Shown in pieces: positions 9,736-18,198 of a stretch of 52,464 nucleotides of DNA. The stretch's first letter is position 1. Every line of letters begins with the position of its first letter. Under the pieces are notes generated by a model, which was not told where the DNA came from, made no database searches, and saw only the letters and a program-made list of their open reading frames with translations. Origin of the DNA: Gammaproteobacteria bacterium RIFCSPLOWO2_12_47_11 (GTDB taxonomy: Bacteria; Pseudomonadota; Gammaproteobacteria; Eutrophobiales; Eutrophobiaceae); assembly GCA_001801885.1 (NCBI GenBank), contig MGYU01000006.1:1-52464 (forward strand). The letters run 5' to 3'. A program made the position numbers and the translations under genes.

Positions 9736-11625
9736 TCATTCCAATTGCGCAATATCGCCCTTCGATTCCAGCCACTGCTTGCGATCCTGGGCGCGTTTTT
9801 TGGCCAGTAACATATCGAGCATTTCGTCTGCTTTTTTACCGTTTGGCAAAGTCAATTGCACCAGGCGGCGCGTCTCAGGCGCCATTGTCGTCTCACGCAA
9901 TTGCAATGGGTTCATCTCTCCCAAACCCTTGAAACGTTGCACATTGGCCTTACCCTGTTTTTTTTCTGCTGCAATATGGTCAAGGATGCCTTCCTTTTCC
10001 GCATCATCCAGTGCATAGTAGATATCCTTGCCAATATCGATGCGATACAACGGTGGCATGGCCACAAAGATATGCCCTGCCTCGACCAGCGGGCGGAAAT
10101 GTTTCACAAATAATGCGCATAACAGTGTGGCGATATGCAGGCCGTCAGAGTCGGCATCAGCGAGTATGCAGATCTTCCCGTATCGCAAACCTTCCAGATT
10201 TCCTGAACCCGGGTCAACGCCTATAGCGACCGCAATATCATGCACCTCTTTGGAAGAGAGCACCTCGCCGGAATCCACTTCCCAAGTATTCAGTATCTTG
10301 CCACGCAATGGCATCACCGCCTGAAATTCCCGGTCCCGCGCCTGTTTGGCCGAACCACCGGCTGAATCTCCCTCGACCAGAAACAATTCTGAAACGGAGA
10401 TGTCCTGAATACTGCAATCCACCAGTTTGCCCGGCAGGGCTGGCCCACCCGTGATCTTTTTTCTGACAATCTGTTTGTTGGCCTTGAGTCGCTGCTGTGC
10501 ACTCGATATGGCAAGTTCAGCTATTTTCTCACCCGTCTCAATATGCTGGTGTAACCAGTGACTGAAGACATCTCGTACTACACCGGCAACAAAGGTCGTG
10601 CATTCACGTGAAGACAGGCGTTCCTTGGTCTGGCCGGCGAACTGGGGTTCATCAAGTTTTACGGATAATACATAGCTGCAGCGTTCGCAAATATCATCAG
10701 CTGTGAGCTTCACACCACGTGGCATGAGATTACGTGCGTCACAGAATTCACGGATTGCATCCATCAATCCCTGACGCAGACCGGTGACATGCGTGCCACC
10801 CTGAACAGTCGGCACAAGATTCACATAACTTTCGGTTATTATCTCACCTGCTTCCGGACACCAGTGGATGGCCCAGTCGACGGCTTCATGATTACCTTCC
10901 ATCGAACCCATGAAGGGTTCCTGCGGTAATAAATCCTTTCCGGCGAGTTGTTCCGAGAGATATGTCTTTAATCCATCCTGATAACACCATTCCATTTTTT
11001 CATTGGTGTTTTCGTCTTTCAGTTGCACGATCAGACCCGGACACAAAACGGCCTTGGCGCGCAATACATGAACCAATTTGCTGAAAGAAAATTTTACACT
11101 GTCAAAATATTTTGGATCCGGCCAGAAACGGATGGTCGTACCGGTATTGCGCTTGCCGACTTCTCCAACCACTACCAGTTTTGATTTCTTGTCACCGCCG
11201 GCAAAGGACATGTTGTATTCCTTGCCATCGCGCCTGACCCATACTTCCAGGTGTTTGGAAAGTGCATTGACAACGGACACACCGACGCCATGCAAACCAC
11301 CGGAGAATTTATAATGCTTGCTGGAAAATTTACCGCCAGCATGCAGGCGTGTAAAAATAACTTCCACACCAGAGACTTTCTCGCCTGGATGAATATCCGT
11401 TGGCATACCACGGCCATCATCGGCGACGGTGACTGACCCGTCTTTATGCAATGTGACCTCAATCTTCTTCGCATATCCGACAATGGCCTCATCAACGCTG
11501 TTATCTACAACTTCATGAATGAGATGATTTGGGCGGGTAGTATCAGTATACATACCCGGTCGTTTACGCACCGGGTCGAGACCGGTCAGGACTTCGATGT
11601 CAGCTGCATCGTAGCTGCGGTTCAT
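9736..11625 (-). CDS. parE: DNA topoisomerase IV subunit B
   Basis: This is the ATPase subunit of topoisomerase IV, 629 residues from the chosen start. The GHKL ATP site appears as EVVDNSVDEAI, DDGRGMP and GGLHGVGVSVVNALS. The TOPRIM domain has LFLVEGDSAGGSAKQARDRE and DADSDGLHIATLL, typical of ParE rather than GyrB (DADVDGxHI). The track ORF begins 21 codons earlier, but that extension reads as untranslated sequence; MNRSYDAADIEVLTGLDPV is the normal ParE N-terminus and gives the usual length of about 630. parC lies downstream on the same strand. Confidence 0.95.
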   Translation of the reverse strand: MNRSYDAADIEVLTGLDPVRKRPGMYTDTTRPNHLIHEVVDNSVDEAIVGYAKKIEVTLHKDGSVTVADDGRGMPTDIHPGEKVSGVEVIFTRLHAGGKFSSKHYKFSGGLHGVGVSVVNALSKHLEVWVRRDGKEYNMSFAGGDKKSKLVVVGEVGKRNTGTTIRFWPDPKYFDSVKFSFSKLVHVLRAKAVLCPGLIVQLKDENTNEKMEWCYQDGLKTYLSEQLAGKDLLPQEPFMGSMEGNHEAVDWAIHWCPEAGEIITESYVNLVPTVQGGTHVTGLRQGLMDAIREFCDARNLMPRGVKLTADDICERCSYVLSVKLDEPQFAGQTKERLSSRECTTFVAGVVRDVFSHWLHQHIETGEKIAELAISSAQQRLKANKQIVRKKITGGPALPGKLVDCSIQDISVSELFLVEGDSAGGSAKQARDREFQAVMPLRGKILNTWEVDSGEVLSSKEVHDIAVAIGVDPGSGNLEGLRYGKICILADADSDGLHIATLLCALFVKHFRPLVEAGHIFVAMPPLYRIDIGKDIYYALDDAEKEGILDHIAAEKKQGKANVQRFKGLGEMNPLQLRETTMAPETRRLVQLTLPNGKKADEMLDMLLAKKRAQDRKQWLESKGDIAQLE

Positions 11626-11761
11626 ATCAGCATATCTGAACAGTAGGCAGGCATTAACATGGATGCGAAATGTACCATAAAACCACAAATTATTTGCAGC
11701 ATTTCATTCCATGCAGACAAAAGTGACCGGAATCGGTCAGGATTAATTCAGTACTGTTTAA

Positions 11762-12346
11762 TCAGTCCAGATCCCGGATCAATGAGAGGCAAATATTTTC
11801 GGGGACCGGGTCTACCGTATGCCGGTATGCATCGTGATCAATACCGGCGGAAAGTGATGCGCCCTGTTTCAGGGCGTTGATCATTTTGTCAGTTAATTCA
11901 AAGCGTAGAAAATGCACAGAGGAAGTCTTGCCTTCAGTAGTACGGTCCATGTCTTCGTCCGCTACGGGAATAACCCGCTCCATATCATCCACCTTGATCC
12001 ACACTGCGGTTTCAATATTGATCATCCGGGTCAGTTGTTTTCTGCGTTCTGCTTCATCGTCAAATTCGATCATGAAGGTGGCCTTCCAGTTCTTCCCGTC
12101 CGGGATGAGTGGATTGTAGGCGTCCAGTTCTTCCTGGATCCCCCCCGCTTCAAAAATCCGCTCGACCCGCAACATTTCCTGTATCTGGTATTGCATGGTC
12201 AGCGCATCTTCAAAATATAACGTGGCATTCGGGCCGATGGGCAAGTGCCGGTTTTTTTTGTGTTTGATAACTTTGTCACGGAACACCTTGCGGGCTTCTG
12301 CATATTTTTCGAGGGTAAATAGTTTATCTCGTGTAAGTTTCTGCAT
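11762..12346 (-). CDS. DUF3501 family protein
   Basis: This 194-residue soluble protein begins MQKLTRDKLFTLEKYAEAR and has the conserved central region PNATLYFEDALTMQYQIQEMLR, which I recognise as the DUF3501 family. The biochemical role is unknown. DUF3501 genes recur beside rubrerythrin and a GlpC/HdrB-like Fe-S oxidoreductase, and that is the arrangement here: it is the last gene of a minus-strand cluster rubrerythrin - Fe-S oxidoreductase - DUF3501. The 135-base gap upstream contains a double hairpin repeat, so its expression may be partly uncoupled from the genes before it. An accessory role in the same oxidant-defence pathway is inference. Confidence 0.85.
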   Translation of the reverse strand: MQKLTRDKLFTLEKYAEARKVFRDKVIKHKKNRHLPIGPNATLYFEDALTMQYQIQEMLRVERIFEAGGIQEELDAYNPLIPDGKNWKATFMIEFDDEAERRKQLTRMINIETAVWIKVDDMERVIPVADEDMDRTTEGKTSSVHFLRFELTDKMINALKQGASLSAGIDHDAYRHTVDPVPENICLSLIRDLD

Positions 12347-12410
12347 GATTATTGATGCTCTGATTAAATTGTTGGTGTCATATTAAATTTCAGACGTGTT
12401 TGGTATTTCA

Positions 12411-12466
12411 CCCCACCTCAATCCTCCCCCTTCAAGGGGGAGGAAGTTGTGCTTGAGGTGGGTTCT
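12411..12466. repeat. REP-like nested inverted repeat (copy A)
   Basis: Two perfect 10-bp inverted repeats are nested or consecutive here: an inner CCTCCCCCTT/AAGGGGGAGG hairpin (12423-12443) and an outer CCCACCTCAA (12412-12421) paired with TTGAGGTGGG (12453-12462). The same CCTCCCC...GGGGAGG core followed by a G-rich tail recurs at 30171-30287 and 51831-51935. All copies are intergenic. The element sits between the Fe-S oxidoreductase and DUF3501 genes and could stabilise or attenuate the transcript. Confidence 0.75.
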
Positions 12467-12481
12467 ATTTTTCGGAGATCC

Positions 12482-13828
12482 TTAAATACCATATGCCTGG
12501 CGTAATAAGGTAAATGGACTTTCGGCATGGTTGCCATTCTTCAGCCCGTTTTCGATCTGATCACCCGCCATAGGGCAATCGCTGATATAATGATCAACTG
12601 TAGCATGCCTGATCTTGTTCACGACCGGACGGCAGATCTTCATGGAGATGTTATGAAATTCACTCTTGACCGCATAGGTGCCGTCATGGCCCGAACAGCG
12701 TTCAATGACATCGATAGAAGTATCCGGCACCAGAGCCAGAATGTCCCTGGTTTTTAAACCGATGTTCTGCACCCGTTGGTGACAGGGTGCATGATAAGCG
12801 ACTTTCCCCAGGGACTTTTTAAATTCAGTTTTTAACTTGCCTTCCTTGTGACGCAGCGACAAATATTCAAACGGATCGTAAATCGCGTCTTGTACCTTTT
12901 GCACCTGCGTATCAGATGGAAACATCAGCGGGATTTCCTGCTTGAACATCAAAACACAAGAGGGGACCGGCGCGATAATGTCCCAGCCATCATCAACCAG
13001 TTTTACGAGTTCCGGAATATTGAAGTCCCTGGATAGTTCCACCGCTTTCAAATCACCCAGTTCCAGTTTGGGCATACCACAGCATTGCTCGCTATCGGTC
13101 AGCCGTACCTCAATACCATTGTGTTCAAAAACTGCGATGAGATCTTCAACAATCTGCGGTGCGTTTTTATTGCCATAACAGGTCACAAATATTGCCACCC
13201 TGCCACGGGTATATTGACCGGGTTCTGCGCTGATACCGGTGATCTTCTTTTTTGCATAGCGTTTGCGCAGGTTGTTGCTGTGAAATTCAGGCAGTTTGGC
13301 ATCCGGATGTATGCCGATGGTTTTATCCATGATTTTTCTTGCCCATGCGTTGTTGTTCACGGCATTAACCGTCTGTGCGATCACCGGGATACCGGCGATA
13401 CTGCCAATGGCATCGGTAGAAGTCAGGACTTTGTCCCGGAGTTTGTCCCTGCCTTGTTCATGCCTGATGGCCTTGGCCTGCAACATCAGGTGCGGGAAAT
13501 CCACGTTCCACTCATGCGGAGGCACATACGGGCATTTGGTCATGTAACAGAGATCACAAAGATAACAATGATCAACCACCTTCCAGTAATCTTCTTTTGC
13601 GACACCATCCACTTCCATTGTGAGAGATTCATCCACCAGGTCAAACAAGGTGGGAAATGCGTTACACAGACTTACACAACGGCGGCAACCATGACAAATA
13701 TCATAAACACGTTCCAGTTCCTTGAAGAGATCTGTTTCATTGTAATATTCCGGATCCTGCCATTTGATAGGATGACGGATCGGCGCATCGAGACTGCCTT
13801 CTCTTTTGCCTGTATTTTGGTCGTTCAT
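12482..13828 (-). CDS. Fe-S oxidoreductase, GlpC/HdrB-like, with CCG domains
   Basis: This 448-residue protein has two ferredoxin-type cysteine sets near the N-terminus: Cys45, 48, 51 and 55 (CHGCRRCVSLC), and Cys88, 91, 94 and 99 (CYLCDLCYMTKC). It then carries two cysteine-rich CCG-type domains, with SEQCCGMPKLE and APCHQRV...ERCSGHDGTY. This layout matches the glycerol-3-phosphate dehydrogenase subunit C/heterodisulfide reductase B family, which passes electrons or reduces disulfides. There is no membrane segment. It lies between rubrerythrin (83-base gap holding a perfect palindrome) and DUF3501. Because the rubrerythrin lacks a rubredoxin domain, this protein is a plausible electron donor; that is inference. 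Confidence 0.88.
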   Translation of the reverse strand: MNDQNTGKREGSLDAPIRHPIKWQDPEYYNETDLFKELERVYDICHGCRRCVSLCNAFPTLFDLVDESLTMEVDGVAKEDYWKVVDHCYLCDLCYMTKCPYVPPHEWNVDFPHLMLQAKAIRHEQGRDKLRDKVLTSTDAIGSIAGIPVIAQTVNAVNNNAWARKIMDKTIGIHPDAKLPEFHSNNLRKRYAKKKITGISAEPGQYTRGRVAIFVTCYGNKNAPQIVEDLIAVFEHNGIEVRLTDSEQCCGMPKLELGDLKAVELSRDFNIPELVKLVDDGWDIIAPVPSCVLMFKQEIPLMFPSDTQVQKVQDAIYDPFEYLSLRHKEGKLKTEFKKSLGKVAYHAPCHQRVQNIGLKTRDILALVPDTSIDVIERCSGHDGTYAVKSEFHNISMKICRPVVNKIRHATVDHYISDCPMAGDQIENGLKNGNHAESPFTLLRQAYGI

Positions 13829-13862
13829 AAGATCAAAAATAGAAGACTATACAACAGAAATC

Positions 13863-13886
13863 AGAACCGGGCTTAAGCCCGGTTCT
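13863..13886. terminator. perfect 24-bp palindrome between rubrerythrin and Fe-S oxidoreductase
   Basis: AGAACCGGGCTT is followed directly by its exact reverse complement. A GC-rich hairpin forms in RNA from either strand. On the minus strand, the direction of both flanking genes, no clean T-tract follows, so it is more likely an attenuator or an RNA-stabilising 3' hairpin for the rubrerythrin message than a full terminator. It would allow rubrerythrin to be made in excess over the downstream gene. Confidence 0.6.
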
Positions 13887-13911
13887 TTAGTCTTGAGTGA
13901 TTTAGCGCCTA

Positions 13912-14331
13912 TCAGGCTCCCAGTCCATCCAGTGCCTTCTGGAACCGGTTGGCATGTGATCGCTCGGCCTTGGCCAGGGTTTCAAACCAGTCAGCGATTT
14001 CATCAAAGCCTTCTTCACGCGCTACCTTGGCCATACCCGGATACATATCGGTGTATTCATATGTTTCGCCGGCGATAGCCGCCTTCAGGTTATTGGATGT
14101 ACCGCCAATAGGAAGTCCGGTGGCCGGATCGCCCACTTCTTCCAGATATTCAAGATGACCATGTGCATGCCCGGTTTCACCTTCAGCCGTGGAACGGAAT
14201 ACGGCGGAGACATCGTTGTAGCCTTCCACGTCAGCTTTCTGGGCGAAGTAGAGGTAACGGCGGTTAGCCTGTGATTCGCCGGCAAAAGCGGCCTTGAGAT
14301 TTTCTTCGGTTTTACTGCCTTTCAGTCCCAT
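13912..14331 (-). CDS. rubrerythrin (no rubredoxin domain)
   Basis: This 139-residue ferritin-like diiron protein carries the expected ligands: Glu in [16 protein letters not shown], ExxH in [10 protein letters not shown], Glu in [13 protein letters not shown], and ExxH in AERSHANRF. It reduces hydrogen peroxide to water in the cytoplasm. It ends soon after the second ExxH and has no CxxC-x(n)-CxxC rubredoxin domain, so it needs an outside electron donor. It is the first gene of the minus-strand cluster with the Fe-S oxidoreductase and DUF3501. A TATAAT -10 box and an adjoining palindrome lie just upstream. Confidence 0.93.
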   Translation of the reverse strand: MGLKGSKTEENLKAAFAGESQANRRYLYFAQKADVEGYNDVSAVFRSTAEGETGHAHGHLEYLEEVGDPATGLPIGGTSNNLKAAIAGETYEYTDMYPGMAKVAREEGFDEIADWFETLAKAERSHANRFQKALDGLGA

Positions 14332-14376
14332 AATATTTACCTCCTGAAATGGATAGAAATTATTTATTCTGGATAC

Positions 14377-14398
14377 TTTAGACTTCGTCTAAATTATA
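14377..14398 (-). promoter_or_regulatory. rubrerythrin promoter -10 with operator-like palindrome
   Basis: Read on the minus strand, a perfect TATAAT (14398-14393) is followed immediately by the inverted repeat TTTAGAC-gaa-GTCTAAA (14393-14377), which would cover the transcription start. A site in this position usually binds a repressor. The symmetric arrangement is reminiscent of Rrf2/IscR-type operators, but I cannot assign the regulator. No strong -35 lies 17 bases upstream, so activation or an extended control region is possible. Confidence 0.55.
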
Positions 14399-14407
14399 GT
14401 TGACAAC

Positions 14408-14421
14408 TTACCCCAAGGTAA
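14408..14421. promoter_or_regulatory. second inverted repeat upstream of rubrerythrin
   Basis: TTACC-ccaa-GGTAA is a short palindrome lying at about -20 to -35 relative to the rubrerythrin start region. A TTGACA-like hexamer lies further upstream on the minus strand, too far from the TATAAT to pair with it. The position suits an activator or a second regulator site. The rest of the 14332-14585 gap shows nothing else recognisable. Confidence 0.35.
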
Positions 14422-14585
14422 ATTTACTGTCAATGTCATTATTCAAGCCTGATTTTAACAGTTTCACCGTTATGGAATGGGTCGAATATGGTAAAAAATA
14501 ATGTAAAAAATTGGTCATCCCTTAACATGTTGCAATAGAATTGATGCTTTAATTTTAACCACCGGCCCGGAGAGTGGAGAACACA

Positions 14586-14831
14586 GTGGCAAAAAAACAA
14601 AATGAAATAAATTTTGAGCAATCTTTACAGGAACTTGAGGCGCTGGTCGAAAAAATGGAGGCAGGAAACCTCAGTCTGGAAGAGTCACTAAAGTGTTTTG
14701 AGCGTGGTGTTGCCTTGACCCGGAATTGCCAGAAGGCCCTGGCTGAAGCTGAACAGAAGGTTCAGATATTGCTGGAGAAAAACGGCAAAGAAAAACTGCA
14801 TGACTTTGAAGCAGATGAAATCCGGAAGTAA
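14586..14831 (+). CDS. xseB: exodeoxyribonuclease VII small subunit
   Basis: This 81-residue helical protein has the family core [32 protein letters not shown]. XseB binds in several copies to XseA to form exonuclease VII, which degrades single-stranded DNA. The track starts at GTG 14574, but GTG 14586 has GGAG six bases upstream and gives the usual MAKKQNE-type N-terminus, so I chose it. ispA follows on the same strand after 33 bases, the common xseB-ispA order of gammaproteobacteria. Confidence 0.93.
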   Translation: MAKKQNEINFEQSLQELEALVEKMEAGNLSLEESLKCFERGVALTRNCQKALAEAEQKVQILLEKNGKEKLHDFEADEIRK

Positions 14832-14864
14832 TACACGGGCATTAACCTGCCAACACTAATCACT

Positions 14865-15755
14865 ATGTCTTTGAATGAACGTCTGAGGGTCTATCAGGCC
14901 TGTATTGAAAACGCACTTGAATACTGGTTGCCCGGGAATGATATTCAACCCTGCCATCTGCATGAGGCCATGCGTTATGCCGTGCTGGGCAACGGAAAAC
15001 GAATCCGGCCTGTCCTGGTTTATGCCACCGGTGAGGCATTTGGAGTAGAGCTGGAGGCCCTGGACAGTCCGGCCTGTGCGGTCGAGATGATCCACGCCTA
15101 TTCATTGATTCATGACGATCTACCGGCGATGGACAATGATGATCTGCGGCGCGGGCGCCCGACCTGTCACAAGGCATTTGGTGAAGCAACCGCTATCCTG
15201 GCCGGAGATGCACTCCAGGCACTGGCTTTCCAGGTACTGGCCCATTCACCAACAAACAGGGGCACCCCTGAACAAAGGTTGAAAATGATTGATATCCTGG
15301 CATTGGCCAGTGGTTCAAGGGGTATGGCAGGCGGCCAGGCCATTGATTTGGCCTCAGTGGGCAAAAAACTGAATATTGCCGAGCTGGAAAATATGCACAT
15401 CCATAAAACCGGTGCCCTGATCCGGGCCAGTGTGGAACTGGGTGCATTATCTGCCGAAGGCGTTGACCCTGACGCATACAATAAGGTTTCGCACTATGCC
15501 AAATGTATCGGTCTCGCCTTCCAGATACAGGACGATATTCTGGATGTGGAGAGTGACACCGACACCCTGGGTAAAACACAGGGTTCTGATTTAAAAAGGA
15601 ATAAACCCACCTATCCCGAGTTATTGGGACTGGACGGGGCTAAAAAAGCAGCGAAAGAACTGCATGCTGAAGCCCTGCAAAGCCTTCATGAATTTGACCA
15701 TAAAGCAGATCCTCTACGCTGGATAGCTGATTACATTGTGCAACGCCAAAAGTAG
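14865..15755 (+). CDS. ispA: farnesyl diphosphate synthase (short-chain polyprenyl synthase)
   Basis: This 296-residue all-helical prenyltransferase has the first aspartate-rich motif in HDDLPAMDNDDLRRG and the second in QIQDDILDVESD, which bind magnesium and the allylic diphosphate. The LCHD-like SLIHDDLPAMD context and length match bacterial IspA, which makes C15 farnesyl diphosphate from IPP and DMAPP. It follows xseB closely. In many related genomes dxs comes next, but here it is absent and folE2 lies downstream after a 130-base gap. Confidence 0.95.
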   Translation: MSLNERLRVYQACIENALEYWLPGNDIQPCHLHEAMRYAVLGNGKRIRPVLVYATGEAFGVELEALDSPACAVEMIHAYSLIHDDLPAMDNDDLRRGRPTCHKAFGEATAILAGDALQALAFQVLAHSPTNRGTPEQRLKMIDILALASGSRGMAGGQAIDLASVGKKLNIAELENMHIHKTGALIRASVELGALSAEGVDPDAYNKVSHYAKCIGLAFQIQDDILDVESDTDTLGKTQGSDLKRNKPTYPELLGLDGAKKAAKELHAEALQSLHEFDHKADPLRWIADYIVQRQK

Positions 15756-15766
15756 TACACTACATC

Positions 15767-15889
15767 ATGAAACACCATTGTTTTTGGTGCGTACCGCTTA
15801 ATTATTGGAGAATAACAGTTACAGCTAGTAAACTTAGAATCAGACTAAATCAGATTATGATACGTAATGAGGCAATAAACTTAAGATGA
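15767..15889 (+). CDS. possible leader peptide ORF upstream of folE2
   Basis: A 40-codon ATG ORF ([14 protein letters not shown]...) fills the gap between ispA and folE2 and its TGA overlaps the folE2 ATG as ATGA, the usual arrangement for translational coupling. It is below the track cutoff. There is no convincing Shine-Dalgarno sequence in front of it, and the Cys/His-rich start may be chance. The folE2 gene's own GAGG lies about 13 bases from its start, which is long. Kept as a low-confidence candidate only. Confidence 0.2.
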   Translation: MKHHCFWCVPLNYWRITVTASKLRIRLNQIMIRNEAINLR

Positions 15890-16698
15890 GCCGACCAGCA
15901 AAATTAACAACAGAAATACCGGATACCCAGAACAGCAGGGATACCCGGCATATCCCCATCGAGAAGGTCGGTATAAAAGACATCAAACATCCCGTCGTTA
16001 TCGGTGATCGTAATGGTGGCGAACAGCACACGATTGCCCGTTTCAATATGTATGTGAATCTGCCACATAATTTCAAAGGCACGCATATGTCACGCTTTGT
16101 TGAGATCCTCAACCAGCATGAATATGAAATCACGGTCAAATCCTTCAAAACGATGATTGAAGAAATGACCAGCCTGCTGAATGCCCAGTCCGGACATATT
16201 GAAATGACATTTACTTATTTCATGACCAAATCTGCGCCTGTATCCGGGGTCAAGAGTCTGATGGATTATGAAGTCTCATTCCTGGGCCAGATTAAAGGCA
16301 ATAAACCGACAGTACTGGTCAAAGTAGTCGTGCCTGTCACCAGTCTGTGCCCATGCTCAAAGAATATCGCCGATTACGGCGCCCATAACCAGCGCTCACA
16401 TATCACAGTCACTGTGCGGACAAGGACATTTCTGTGGGTTGAAGAACTGATAGAAACTGTGGAAAAGGTGGCCTCCTGTGAACTCTATGGTTTGTTGAAA
16501 CGGCCGGATGAGAAATACGTCACCGAGAAAGCCTATGACAATCCGAAATTTGTTGAAGACATCGTCAGGGATGTGGCGGTCGAATTTAACAAAGACGACC
16601 GTATTGCAGCCTATGTGGTTGAATCAGAGAATTTTGAATCCATACACAATCATTCAGCCTACGCCATGCTGATGCATGACAAGGATGCTGACAAGTAA
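15886..16698 (+). CDS. folE2: GTP cyclohydrolase IB (FolE2)
   Basis: This 270-residue protein is the GCYH-IB form, which converts GTP to 7,8-dihydroneopterin triphosphate for folate (and queuosine-type) synthesis. The catalytic cysteine is Cys155 in [23 protein letters not shown] near the N-terminus and [19 protein letters not shown] near the C-terminus are family hallmarks. Unlike FolE it does not depend strictly on zinc, and in several bacteria it is induced by zinc starvation through Zur. I saw no convincing Zur box upstream. It lies downstream of ispA. Confidence 0.95.
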   Translation: MSRPAKLTTEIPDTQNSRDTRHIPIEKVGIKDIKHPVVIGDRNGGEQHTIARFNMYVNLPHNFKGTHMSRFVEILNQHEYEITVKSFKTMIEEMTSLLNAQSGHIEMTFTYFMTKSAPVSGVKSLMDYEVSFLGQIKGNKPTVLVKVVVPVTSLCPCSKNIADYGAHNQRSHITVTVRTRTFLWVEELIETVEKVASCELYGLLKRPDEKYVTEKAYDNPKFVEDIVRDVAVEFNKDDRIAAYVVESENFESIHNHSAYAMLMHDKDADK

Positions 16699-16906
16699 TA
16701 CCCACCTTACGTTTAATTGATTCCGAAGGTACTGCAGTTAATCACTGCACCTGGGATCAAATATCAATAATATACATTAAATAATATTGTTAACTTCATG
16801 ATATATATTATTATATATAATTATTTAAAGTATTACTTTAATTCTGTTCAATAGAATTACAACGTCATTGTGACTGTGTCATGAATTTACCGGGAACATC
16901 CACGCA
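16699..16906. other. AT-rich intergenic stretch, no gene seen
   Basis: This 208-base gap contains a run of roughly 90 bases of nearly pure A/T (AATATACATTAAATAATATT and onward). No ORF, strong hairpin or clear promoter stands out. It separates folE2 from the following small envelope protein gene and may hold that gene's AT-rich promoter. Confidence 0.4.
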
Positions 16907-17254
16907 ATGGATAAATCTGATATTAATGAACCTGAAACCGGTTATTACCTATTGAAAAATTATTCCACAATAACCGGTGTTCTGTTGTTGCTCAGTCCCG
17001 CAGCGTTGGCTGACTCGGTCTCCATGCAGGATTACAACCTGCTCTCGAATGGCATGTCAGAAGCTGAAGTGTTATACCGGCTTGGGCCCTACGATCATGA
17101 AACTGTCGCTGTCGGTCTTTATAATAATATCCTGCACAAGACCTGGTATTACATACCGTTGCCGGATGAGAACAGCAACCGTAAATGGATTACGGAGATC
17201 CGTTTCGATGGTAATGGACGGGTAATCACACGCGACCGTTACAAGCCAAAGTGA
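16907..17254 (+). CDS. small exported protein with BamE/SmpA-like domain
   Basis: This 115-residue protein has a hydrophobic export segment (STITGVLLLLSPAALADS, about 21-38) and then YNLLSNGMSEAEVLYRLGPYDHE...WYYIP...WITEIRFDGNGRV. The GMSxxEVxxxLG...Y......FDxxGxV pattern is the SmpA/OmlA (BamE-like) or DUF2845-type fold seen in envelope proteins. There is no lipobox cysteine. The N-terminus before the hydrophobic segment is long for a signal peptide, and a TTG at 16952 is an alternative start. It stops two bases before the stop of the convergent mazG. Function unknown. Confidence 0.7.
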   Translation: MDKSDINEPETGYYLLKNYSTITGVLLLLSPAALADSVSMQDYNLLSNGMSEAEVLYRLGPYDHETVAVGLYNNILHKTWYYIPLPDENSNRKWITEIRFDGNGRVITRDRYKPK

Positions 17255-17256
17255 TG

Positions 17257-18051
17257 TTATCTGCTCATGCTGGACTTTGATTCTTCCCAGAGTCTGTCCA
17301 TTTCTTCCAGTGAAGCATCTTCCAGCGAACGATGTTGTGCATGCAGGCTTCCCTCGATATAACGAAATCGCTGTTCAAACTTTCTGTTTGCTGCCCGCAA
17401 GGCACTCTCGGCATCGATATCCATGTGCCGGGCGAGATTGACACAACTGAACAGCAAATCGCCCAGTTCATCCTGCAACCTCATCGGGTCTGTCAGGCCA
17501 GAGAGTTCACTGGTTAATTCCTTTATTTCTTCTTCAATCTTGAGCATGACATCCCGGATATTATTCCAGTCAAAACCGGCATGGGCCGCCCGTAACTGTA
17601 TTTTCTGCGCCCTGCCAAGTGCCGGCAGATTGAGACTGATCCCGGCAAGAATGCTGACAAAAGCGTCCTGCGCTGCCGCCCTTCTCTCCTGTAATTTCTG
17701 CTGTTCCCAGGCTTGCGACTGTGCCTTGGCGTTGTCAACAGTTTCATTGCCGAAAACATGTGGATGACGTTGTTGCAATTTCTTGTTAATTCCTTCCACA
17801 ACGTCATTGAATTCAAAGCAGTTCTTTTCGGCTGCTAATTGCGCATGGTAAACCACCTGGAAAAGCAGATCGCCGAGTTCACCACGCAAGGACTGCATGT
17901 CATTGCGGTCTATGGCATCCGCAACTTCATAGGCTTCCTCTATGGTATAAGGGGCGATACTGGAAAAGTCCTGTTCCCGGTCCCACGGACAGCCTTTAAC
18001 AGGGTCGCGCAGTGTTGTCATAATCTCCAGAAGTTTGTCCATCGAATTCAT
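17257..18051 (-). CDS. mazG: nucleoside triphosphate pyrophosphohydrolase MazG
   Basis: This 264-residue protein has two tandem MazG domains. The first carries EEAYEVADAI and ELGDLLFQVVYHAQ. The second carries EEEIKEL and ELGDLLFSCVNLARH. These Glu/Asp clusters bind magnesium for hydrolysis of (d)NTPs to NMP and pyrophosphate, a house-cleaning role. GCPWDREQ near the N-terminus is typical of the E. coli-like MazG. The track starts at GTG 18060; I chose ATG 18051 because AGGTGA lies five bases upstream of it. It is unrelated to the MazEF toxin despite the name. Confidence 0.93.
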   Translation of the reverse strand: MNSMDKLLEIMTTLRDPVKGCPWDREQDFSSIAPYTIEEAYEVADAIDRNDMQSLRGELGDLLFQVVYHAQLAAEKNCFEFNDVVEGINKKLQQRHPHVFGNETVDNAKAQSQAWEQQKLQERRAAAQDAFVSILAGISLNLPALGRAQKIQLRAAHAGFDWNNIRDVMLKIEEEIKELTSELSGLTDPMRLQDELGDLLFSCVNLARHMDIDAESALRAANRKFEQRFRYIEGSLHAQHRSLEDASLEEMDRLWEESKSSMSR

Positions 18052-18198
18052 TAAGTTCACCTGTTAACTTATAACCCCAATAACTTGATTTTATACTCGA
18101 TTTAGAATAAAACATGCATGGCATAAACAATGCGTAATAAGCATTGCATTGATTCTTCCTTTATTGCATGAGTGTTGCAACACTGTTTGGAGCTGAAT

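Noticed and set aside
13085-13876. 263-residue plus-strand ORF opposite the Fe-S oxidoreductase
   Set aside because: Shadow ORF; the minus-strand gene has clear cysteine motifs and codon structure.
15845-15885. Zur box in front of folE2
   Set aside because: ATTATGATACGTAAT is only a weak imperfect palindrome and does not match the known Zur consensus well.
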